Assembly (NCBI RefSeq): GCF_022539315.1
Contig: NC_066328.1
Coordinates: forward strand, 3,146,621 to 3,210,620
Origin: Serinus canaria
Taxonomy: Eukaryota; Chordata; Aves; Passeriformes; Fringillidae
DNA: 64,000 bases
Direction: 5' to 3'
Below the pieces are notes generated by a model that did no database searches, had not been told where the DNA came from, and saw nothing but the letters and a program-made list of their open reading frames with translations. A program made the translations under genes and the position numbers. Positions 55,910 through 64,000 of this stretch are shown piece by piece. How positions within the stretch are numbered: the stretch's first letter is position 1; every line of letters starts with the position of its first letter.

Positions 55910-58549
55910 CTGCCAACACAGAGAGCAGCATTACCACCCAGAGACAGCCCTGAGATCCCCCCTCTGCCCAGACAGCAGGGACAGAGGCTGCCATCACCAC
56001 TGGAATAACATCAACCTGCAGGAACAGCTTCAGCGGGGCAGGAACCTCTCTGCTCTCCCTCCCTCTGTGTCCAGTTCTTCCAGCAGGAGGAGGAGAACTC
56101 CATGGCTGGCATTGCAAATGGGAATTTGGCCACAGCTGAGCTGCACAGAACTTGAAAGGCTTTGAATTTTCTCCTCCAGCAGTGGAGGAGCTGCCTGGCC
56201 TGAGGGTGCCACGAGCACAGCTGCAGCAGGAGCAGCTGGGCCAGCAGATCAGGGCAGCTCTGGTGCTCCTGGGCAGGATCAGCTCTGCACCCAGAACAGG
56301 AGCTGAAAAACCACTGCTTTTCCTGGGGATTTTGGCAGTTACTCAAAGGTGAAGGAAAAAACATGATGAGCCTCAGGGTAATTCACATGAATCCTGATTT
56401 TCTTTTAGTGCCTGCATGGTTTTAGACAGACTTGGGCTGATGATCTGCTGTGACTTCAGGTTTTGGAAATGCATGCAAGTAAATCTTGAGGCGATTTCCT
56501 TCCTGCTTACTTTGATATTCAGAGCTTGGTTTTGTCTGGGATTCTGCCGTGAGGAATATGAGTGAAATAATGAGAATCAGTCAAGCAGAGATGAAGCTGC
56601 ACTGTACATTTATGAACTGGAAGTTGAAGGCACTACAGAGATCATGTTTGCACTATTTATCTGTGCCATTATTCACACTTATCTATGCCATTTTTTACCA
56701 CTCTGCTGTAGCTGAAACACGTTTCAGCTTCTTTGCTTTCAAGAAAGGAAGGAGAGTGATGCATGGGGCCATACAGAAGAGATGTTCTTAATAGAATTTG
56801 CTCTTACATCCAGTGAATTGCCACTAATACTGAGCAATATGAAAACATAAAATCCAAGCATGTACATGATGAGTGTGCCACAATTGGGAGGCCTGGAAAT
56901 CTACTTTGTACTTCTAAATAAAAAGCTGAGAAAAAAAAAAAAAGGTGCAAACCACCTTAGCACCAAATTTCAAAATTAAAAAAAAAACCCTGTTATCATT
57001 TGGTGGTTAAAAGCAAATATTGTGTAATGTGTTAACAATAGGACATTGCAAGATGCAGTGCTAAACAAACAGGAGCATTTTTATCTGGCACTGTGCTGGC
57101 ACACTGGATACCAACCAACTAACTCTTTGAATGCTGAGAAATGAAGAAGGAAAGCTGACTAAATTGTTTGCTTTAGGAAGTTCTTTTCAAAGTGTTTTCC
57201 ATGACTTTCCATGTGCTTCTGCCCCTGTGGCTTTGGCCCTGGGGCTGTGCTGCTGCCCTGGCTGCCTGTGAGCCCCTGACAGGACCTGTGGGCTGGGTTT
57301 GAATCCCTCTGCTCCTCTCAGACTCAGTGCCAGGCTTCCCAGGAGGTGTGACAGCAGAGCAGGAAAATGCATAAGGACAAGAACTTGCAGGGACTTTTCC
57401 TTCTCTTTCAAACATCTGTCACATTCACACTGAATCCCAGTGCAAGCTGTAGCCTCTGAACTGTCACAGCTCAGTCTGAAGGCTGCTTTGGGGTCCCTAA
57501 GACACAGGACCAAGCTGCCAAACATTTCACTGAACCATGAGAAGCTGCTGCTTTTGTTCCTGTCAGCCTCAGGGGTGTCCTTCCCCTGTCTCTGCCTGAC
57601 AGTGTGGTCTGTGCCTCTGTCTGTGCCTCCACAGCTGCTGGAAAAGGGAAGGATTTTTTATCCAAAGCACTCTCTAGACTATCCTTCCTCACAAAGAGAC
57701 ACAGCCACCAGCTTAGGTGGCACTTCTGATGGTGCTGCTCTGACCAAGCCCGCTGTGTGAGTGAGGACTTGCTCCCTCAGGAAGTAGTGGATAACTTCCA
57801 GAGTTGGATGAATTTTTCATATTGGGTCAGTTCTGGTTTGGGACAGAGAATTTCTTGCCTGGCTGAAGCTGATGGATGCTGCCCATGGCAGGCTGAGAGC
57901 TGCAGTCCAGCAGTGACCTCAGCAGAGCTTTCCCAGCACAGTTTTTGTTGAGCGCATGGTAGCTAACAGAGGAAATTATTCCAGAGAAATCCTGGAAACA
58001 GTATGCTCATTGTAATCCTTGGGTTGAGCTGGGCCTCAGGCTTTTCAGGACTTGGAAGGATGTGGAGAAAACATCCTGCACTGCTAGGAGGAAATTAATG
58101 CTGTGGGTTCCAGTTTTCTCTCCTCTTCTGAGGTTTCCTCACAGATCTGGCACCATGGGAAGAAGGAACCATGGAGTGGGGTTTTGAGAACAGCACAAGG
58201 CACATGGAGCATGGCAGGGCTGTTTTCTAGAGTAAAAGCTCCCTTAGGATCAGGTTCTGGACCTCTCAGAGGTGACTACATGGCTTGGATTAAAAAACAG
58301 CAAGCCTGGTTGGACAGAAACCTTTCAATTTAAGGGTAAGAATGATCAGCCTGTGAAAGGAAATCCCTGCAGTCATCTTGCTTATCTTTGAAACCCTTGA
58401 AATTCAATCCCAGATGATTGTGGCTCTGCCTTGGGATGAACTCATGGCCAAGAACATTGTCTGAGAAAGGGAACTCCCAGCCCAGGATGAGGGCAGCAGG
58501 ATGTGCTCTGTGCATGTCTGTGCTCTGCCTGCCATGGACTGGGAACAAA
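55910..58549. other. IL20RB intron 3, left part
   Basis: Mostly unique intronic sequence with an A-rich spot near 56928-56990. It includes copy 1 of the 210-bp direct repeat (57741-57950). No exon or RNA gene was recognised. Confidence 0.7.
57741..57950 (+). repeat. Direct repeat copy 1 (~210 bp)
   Basis: It starts TGACCAAGCCCGCTGTGTGA and includes GATAACTTCCAGAGTTGGAT and GAAGCTGATGGATGCTGCCC. It matches 61012-61219 with only about ten differences by eye. The flanking sequences on both sides are unrelated between the two copies. Confidence 0.92.
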
Positions 58550-59155
58550 CAGGCACCTGAACACACCCCAACAAACACCCAGCTCTGAGCACACCCCAAC
58601 ACCCAGCACTGAGAATGCAGCCCAGGAGATGTCATTTAAGGGCACAGACAGGCACCTGAACACACCCCAACAAACACCCAGCTCTGGGCACACCCCAGCA
58701 AACACCCAGCTCTGGGCACACCCCAACCCCAGCTCTGAGCACACCCCAACACCCAGCACTGAGTACACCCTAACCCCAGCTCTGAGCACATCCCAACCCC
58801 AGCCCTAGCTCTGAGCACACCCCAACCCCAGCTCTGAGCACATCCCTACAAATACCTAGCTCTGAGCACACCTCAACACCCAGCTCTGAGCACACCCCAA
58901 CAAACACCCAGCTCTGAGCACATCCCTACAAATACCTAGCTCTGAGCACACCTCAACACCCAGCTCTGAGCACACCCCAACAAACACCCAGCTCTGAGCA
59001 CACCCCAACAAACACCCAGCTCTGAGCACATCCCAACCCCAGCTCTGAGCACACCCCAACAAACACCCAGCTCTGAGCCCACCCCAGGCCAGCTCCGAGC
59101 CCACACCAGGCCAGCCCTGAGCCCAGCCCAGCCCCAGCTCTGAGCACGCAGCCCA
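58550..59155 (-). repeat. G-rich minisatellite in IL20RB intron 3
   Basis: On the + strand, variants of AGCTCTGAGCACACCCCAAC AAACACCC (about 23-31 bp) are repeated some 20 times, with a higher-order structure. The side sequence GCAGCCCAGGAG(A/G)TG appears both near 58618 and near 59150, next to exon 3. The sense (minus) strand is G-rich, with clusters such as GGGGTTGGGGTGTG. Variable unit lengths come from loss of AAAC or of the CAAC part. Confidence 0.92.
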
Positions 59156-59182
59156 GGAGGTGCCACTGCAGGCAGCACGCAC

Positions 59183-59373
59183 TCATGGCGCGGTTGAAGA
59201 AGCCTTTGGTGGTGCCCCACTGTGACCTGGTGGCACCGAGCTCTGCCCTGACCCGCAGCTTGTAGGCCACAGAGGCTGAGATGTCCTCGGTGAGGTTGCA
59301 GATGGTGGCTGTGGTGAGGGAGCACTCCGAGATGGGGATCCAGCTCCCGTTGGCATATTCCCGCTCGTATTCC
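59183..59373 (-). CDS. IL20RB: IL20RB exon 3 (second half of domain D1)
   Basis: It encodes EYEREYANGSWIPISECSLT, TATICNLTEDISASVAYKLR and VRAELGATRSQWGTTKGFFN plus RAM and one base. It matches the IL20RB block QGEYES...CSLT..C..TDDI.A.V.YNLRVRA. The two cysteines of SEC and TIC form the expected D1 pair, and there are two sequons (NGS, NLT). The acceptor is CCTCCTCAG|GG (phase 2) and the donor is ATGA|GTGCGT (phase 1). A G-rich minisatellite begins a few tens of bases into the following intron. Confidence 0.95.
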
Positions 59374-60629
59374 CTGAGGAGGAGAGGAAGCACACAGGCA
59401 GCAGTCTGACACGAGCTCTCCCTGTGCAGCCAAGGCTGCTGCTGGGCTCTTTCCAGGTAAAACCTGCACTGGGGATGGAGCACCACGGCAGTTTGGAAGC
59501 AGCGTGGGTGTGTTTTGGATCTTATCTGGAGAAAATCACCCCGAGCTGGTTGGTGAGCCAAAAGCAGCACGGTGCTGTGGGAGGTGGGGACAGCCCACCA
59601 GGGGTTGATGCACCGAGCCCTGCCCACTCATTTGACTTCATCATCCCCTGTGGGGGTGCCAGTCCTGGGTTTTTCTGGGTCTGCATTGAAGGCACTTGAG
59701 GCAGTAGTTCATGTTTGGACTCAAGTGTTTATTGTTTCTTTTTAGAAAAACAGTCTCACTGCTGTGAGTTGGGCAGCTTTTCATTAGAAGGCACAAAATG
59801 CCCAACAATCTCTTGTTCCAAGGTCTTTTAAGACTAAACTGTCCAGTTAAAAACTGACACCCAGATTATTTCCCCTTTTAACCCAATAACTGATCCCAAA
59901 GAGCCCCAATGGGGACTTTTCTGCCCAATCACAAAATGCCACCCAAACCCATAAAGAAGAAGAAAGAAGAAGCATGAAGAAGAAACCCAGGATGACACCC
60001 TGTGCCCTCCATCTTGCTTCCATCCACAACATACCAAAAATCCCAAACCCTCAATTTCTCACCAAGGGATACACCTACACTACTCTCTATAATTTATTTC
60101 ACACTTTGGTGGATTTCAGTCTATCTTGAAGTCTAAGAAACTTTCTCCATGAATAAAAGTCAGAGTCAGTGCTCCCCTGGGGGTCAGGGTACCCCAGAGC
60201 AAACACAGAAATATTCCCAGTGCCCTGAGTTTCCAAAATCCCCACTCCCAAAGCCATACTGTAATAAAAGTCAGAGCTCAAGATGTTCCAGAAATCTCCT
60301 GTGGTGTCAAATGTTAACAAGAAATAAAGATCAGTATTTTCTCCTTCCTCGTCTAAATAAAATGTTGCAAATCTTCTTAACTTTTGTATACTTGGATAGA
60401 GGCAGATTTCTTATCTGGAACTGATGCACACCTTGGATTACTCTGGTATCTATTAAACTGCTCACTTTCCCAGAACTGGACAAAAGGAATTTTTCCTTTC
60501 TCATTAACAGTGCTAAACTTCTCTTAGGCTTGTGAATTGAATATGAACAAGACACCCAAAAATTTAGAACCTAAAGTTGAGATAAACAATGTTCAAAAAG
60601 CAAAAAGAATAAAAAAATTGAGTAGTTAC
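59374..60629. other. IL20RB intron 2
   Basis: A 1.26-kb intron between exons 2 and 3. It has a purine-rich AAGAAGAAAGAAG stretch near 59955 but otherwise no recognisable element. Confidence 0.8.
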
Positions 60630-60756
60630 CCTTGAAACTCAACTGAGTATCTCACAGTTGCTCCCTGGACGATCACAGGGCTCCAAGTTAAGAAGTGTTT
60701 CATGTTGGTTGAAAGAATGGAGATACTCTGAGGTGCTGGCAGCAAAGCATCTCCTC
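60630..60756 (-). CDS. IL20RB: IL20RB exon 2 (start of mature receptor, domain D1)
   Basis: IL20RB pairs with IL20RA to bind IL-19, IL-20 and IL-24, and with IL22RA1 to bind IL-20 and IL-24, signalling through JAK/STAT3, mainly in epithelia (family knowledge). This exon encodes GDALLPAPQSISILSTNMKH, FLTWSPVIVQGATVRYSVEF and QG. LPAPQ.(I/L)S.LSTNMKH.L.WSPVI is nearly the human mature N-terminus. The acceptor is GAATTTTAG|GA (phase 1) and the donor is CAAGG|GTAACT (phase 2). Joined with exons 3-7 it gives 287 residues without a stop or frameshift, close to the human mature length. The upstream signal-peptide exon was not identified. Confidence 0.95.
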
Positions 60757-61011
60757 CTAAAATTCCCAGCAGCAAAAGAAAGGAAAACAAAAGAATTTAT
60801 TGGGGGGAGGAGTGTGGGGGGGAAGCTTTGAAGAATAGTGCTAAACAGTGTTTTGCATCAGAGATGCACATGCCACTTTTCACTTCAGTCACTTCAGTGT
60901 TTGAAGTATTTTACAGAGAAGAAGAAAGGATGGAGCAGCTCAGCTAAAAGTGCTCCTTTGCCTTATTTCAGTTTTTTCACTAAAAAACCAGTTTGTATCA
61001 CTAAAACAGTT

Positions 61012-61219
61012 TGACCAAGCCCACTGTGTGAGTGAGCACTGCTCCCTCATGAAGTAGTGGATAACTTCCAGAGTTGGATGAATTTTTCATATTGGGTCAG
61101 TTCTGGTTTGGGACAGAGAATTTCTTGCCTGGCTGAAGCTGATGGATGCTGCCCATGCCAGGCTGAGAGCTGCAGTCCAGCAGTGACCTCAGCAGAGCTT
61201 TCCCAGCACAGTTCTTGTG
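61012..61219 (+). repeat. Direct repeat copy 2 (~208 bp)
   Basis: Partner of 57741-57950 in the same orientation, about 3.27 kb to the right. Exons 2 and 3 of IL20RB lie between the two copies. High identity suggests either a recent local duplication or two young copies of an unnamed dispersed repeat. Confidence 0.92.
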
Positions 61220-61383
61220 GTGGGAGGAAAAGGCCAAGCCCTCCAGTTGGATTTACTGGAGCCAAATAACAGACTTGGCTCTGTTACACTCCATAAACTG
61301 TTCCAAGGAGGCTGTGGTTCCAAATGTGCTGCTCCTTTCCAGGCTGGATTTGCTGCTGAGGGAGATCCCAGCTCTGAGCTCTT

Positions 61384-61800
61384 TTATTGGATTTGCTGGG
61401 AATGTTCCAATGAAGGCAGGAATGATGGATCTGACTCCACGTTTCCAGAAGGCTCATTTATTACTTTATGATACTATATTAAAGAATACTATATTAAACT
61501 ATACTAAATAATACAGACAGGATACTCACAGAATGCTAAAAAGATAATAATGAAACTCCTGACTCTCTCCAGAGCCCTGACCCAGCCTGGCCCTGGTTGG
61601 CCAAAGAGTGAAAACAACTCCCAGCAGAATGCAATGGAACAATCCCCTGTGGGTGAGCAATCTCCAAACACATTCCACAGGAGCACAGCACAGGAGAAGC
61701 AAATGAGATCAGAATTGTTTTCCTTTCCTCTGAGGCCTCTCAGCTTCCCAGGAGAGAACTCCAGGGCAAAGGGATTTTTACAGAGAATGTGAATGCCACA
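61384..61800 (-). mobile_element. Solo LTR, family 1 copy D
   Basis: On the minus strand it begins TGTGGCATTCACATTCTCTG and contains GGAATGTGTTTGGAGATTG, TTGGCCAACCAGGGCCAGGC, GGCTCTGGAGAGAGTCAGGA, GTTTCATTATTATC and the 3' end CCCAGCAAATCCAATAA. A possible decayed duplication CTCTT/CTCCT flanks it. It is very similar to copy B and has the opposite orientation to copy C on the other side of IL20RB exons 2-3. Confidence 0.85.
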
Positions 61801-64000
61801 CTCCTTTGACCTTGCAGGTTCTGACAATGGAGGGGCCTGCAGCTGTGATCAAAGTTTATTAACAGAAGAAGCTTATTCTGTGCTCTTTAACTGGAATTAT
61901 TGCTTTCCTCTGAGGTCTCCACAGCATGACTATGGGATGGTGGTTGATTTTACCCTGGGGTATCTTGTTGTAAGATCCTTGGCAATGTTTGGAGCACAGG
62001 AGTCAGGATTCCCCATGGACACATCCTGCACTACACTGTGGGAATTTATCAGACTTATCTTCTGCTACTTCCCAGGCCCAGAAAAATCCCATTCTCTCTG
62101 CTCAGCAGGGAATGGTTCCCAAAGAACCACTGGGAGGGAGGAATGGATGGACTGGTTTCTATCAGCCCACTGGTGAACACTCTCCCCAAAACAAGATAAC
62201 TGTGCTATCACAATGTGTTACTTAAAGATTATTTATTGATAAAATTTATTTCACTTGACTAGGTTTGTAATCCAATAGTCTTTAACTGCCACTAAAAGGG
62301 TGTTTTCTTCTGAGCCATGTTTAGAAATTTAAGCAGTAAATTGTCAGTTGTTCTCCCCAGGATCAAACCAGGCTGACAAGTCCATGAGCAATGTTTTATA
62401 GCTGTCTCATTTCCTGTATCATATCTTTATAAAATCACTAATGATGTGGGGAACTGTTATGCCAACTCTCTAATGATTCTTTGGCACAAGTCATGCAGGC
62501 CTGCTGACACAGTGCTCAGCTGCTCTTTGAAATAAAATTCAGATTTCTCTGGGATGAGAATTGTTCTTGCTTGTCCTTTAGACAATGGAAGGGTCACTCT
62601 CTGCCAGATCAGCAGTTCTGGCAGGCTGTGGCTCCATACACTCACAGCACTGTAGTCAAAGCAATTTTGAGCTTTAAAAAATGAAAAGAGCAAAGTTTTT
62701 AGTGACCTTCACACTGCAGCAGAATCACAGGATGAACAAGGTTGGAAAGCAAAGCATAACCACCCATTTGGTCTCTTGTGCTCCCCATGCTTCCCAACAT
62801 TCAGATTTCTTGCTGCTTTTCCTTGTGTTTGGTTCCCATGTTAATGTTGGGATTTGGCATACCTGAAGGTGGGAATTCCATAGCAGATTTCATTCCATGG
62901 ACAGACATTGGCTCTTCCCAGGACTCACAGACACAATGGAGCTCCAGGTCTGAGCAGGGGTGAGCTGCACTGAAGGCTTTCCTATTTTTTCAACTCTTGA
63001 CTTTAGGACATTTTTTATATAATTTTTTTTTTTTTTTGCATTCAATAGTACTAAACCCTATATTATTAAACTGTCTAGAAACCTATTTTAAAAGCAGAGT
63101 TCTGAATTGGACTATCAGTTTTGTAATGGCCCAAGGGTTATTCCCTGTCTGCTGAGAGCAATCTTCATTTCCTGGCTATGCTTGGCTTTGTGCACACAGT
63201 GACTGCCACCTGACTTCAGCTGAACCACAAAGCTCATACAGAAATTAGGAAAATTCACAATTATGAAAATACAGAAATTATGTAAAGTTCATAGAGAAAT
63301 TATTCCCTGCTTTCACTAGGAAAATCTCTGTGCCCAATGGCAATATATGTGTCTCTATAAAAGCAGTTCACTGGTTTTAGTTTCTGTTTGGCATTATAGG
63401 CTGAAAGTTACAGTTTGGAGGAGAGTTCAGGCTTTTCCAGAGTACTTTTGATCCAGACATAATCCTGTGTCAGAGCCAAGCAAATTGTATTCATGGTTTC
63501 TCCCCCCCATCTGTTGCAACAGCCCACGAAGCAATTGCAACAAACACAAATTTAACAGTGGGAGGAACGACAATTCTAGGTTATATAAACAGCACTGAGT
63601 ACAAACAGTGAAGTGTTTGGTTTGAGTGCTGAAATAATCCATCAGCTCTGGTCTGTTCATGTTGAAGGAGAAGGAAACAATAATCCCCCAGAGCAGGAGA
63701 CAACTGGACAGAGAGCACAGGCAGGACCCAGAGGGCTGGAGCCCAGGGCTGCCACATTTCCATCTGGTTTTGGATCCACCAGCAGCCTCACAGGAAAAGC
63801 CAAACTATACTCATTCAAGCCAGGGTATTGACTCTCACCCTAATGTCTCCAGCCATGCCAAAGAAAGGATATTTTCTCTGTAAATAGCATTTCTGTCTCC
63901 TACCCTATCAGCAGTATATTCTATTTAATTTGTTACACAAAGAATACATTTCCATTTAGAATGGTGATGGCTCTTTTAATTTAGTGTTTTTATCCTCTTT

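Larger units (their letters stand above)
60757..64000. other. Upstream part of IL20RB (intron 1 or 5' flank)
   Basis: It contains copy 2 of the 210-bp direct repeat (61012-61219) and a solo LTR (61384-61800). A signal-peptide exon ending in phase 1 is expected upstream of exon 2. No ATG with a hydrophobic stretch and a fitting donor was found here. A T-run lies near 63022. The 62.2-64.0 kb part shows nothing identifiable. Confidence 0.65.

Noticed and set aside
62862..62925. A possible first exon of IL20RB ending in TTCAG before GTATGCC with the right phase
   Set aside because: The peptide has no hydrophobic signal sequence (it would read MSVHGMKSAMEFPPS), so it cannot be the secretory leader expected here.
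63581..63763. A minus-strand frame with a hydrophobic start (MEMWQPWAPALWVLPVLSV)
   Set aside because: It looks slightly like a signal peptide, but no donor with the needed phase follows it, and it does not resemble the IL20RB leader.

Overview
The window looks like the nuclear genome of a passerine (songbird). It has split genes with GT/AG splice sites, CR1 LINE 3' ends, a tRNA-Ile-headed SINE with a CR1-like tail (the design of the passerine TguSINE1 family), several passerine-type LTRs and tandem repeats. No bacterial or phage features were seen. Almost all of the longer open reading frames are chance or repeat-driven; real coding sequence is only about 1.5 kb.

Two protein-coding genes can be reconstructed exon by exon, both on the minus strand. 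(1) GSG1L, an AMPA-receptor auxiliary subunit of the claudin superfold, has exons 1-4 at 38453-38753, 21696-21743, 6161-6313 and 2031-2142. Its later exons lie off the left edge. Exon 1 sits in a CpG-rich promoter region (about 38.0-39.3 kb). (2) IL20RB, the short beta chain of the IL-19/IL-20/IL-24 receptors, has six exons (exons 2-7 by the human scheme) at 60630-60756, 59183-59373, 55785-55909, 52558-52708, 51117-51262 and 50505-50630. The signal-peptide exon was not found and probably lies beyond the right edge or in poorly recognisable sequence after 60.76 kb. All splice phases agree in both genes, with no frameshift or internal stop, so both look functional. The genes are unrelated in function: a synaptic membrane protein and an epithelial/immune cytokine receptor.

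Layout from left to right: a 50-bp-unit minisatellite (1-776); GSG1L introns 4, 3, 2 and 1 (777-38452), carrying CR1 pieces, a CR1-derived minisatellite, a near-perfect hairpin (13883-13940), a solo LTR (21053-21440), a 3' remnant of an endogenous retrovirus (25.8-26.7 kb) and a second LTR type (29987-30532); the GSG1L promoter; an intergenic gap of about 11.7 kb (38754-50504) with one LTR and one SINE; then IL20RB (50.5-60.76 kb). The IL20RB introns carry an 800-bp almost pure A/T block, a GACA microsatellite touching a splice acceptor, a G-rich minisatellite next to exon 3 and a direct repeat that brackets exons 2-3. The last 3.2 kb hold one more LTR and no recognisable exon.

I found no new biological system. 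The points most worth checking are the GSG1L-IL20RB adjacency, the repeat-driven instability of IL20RB and the intronic hairpin.
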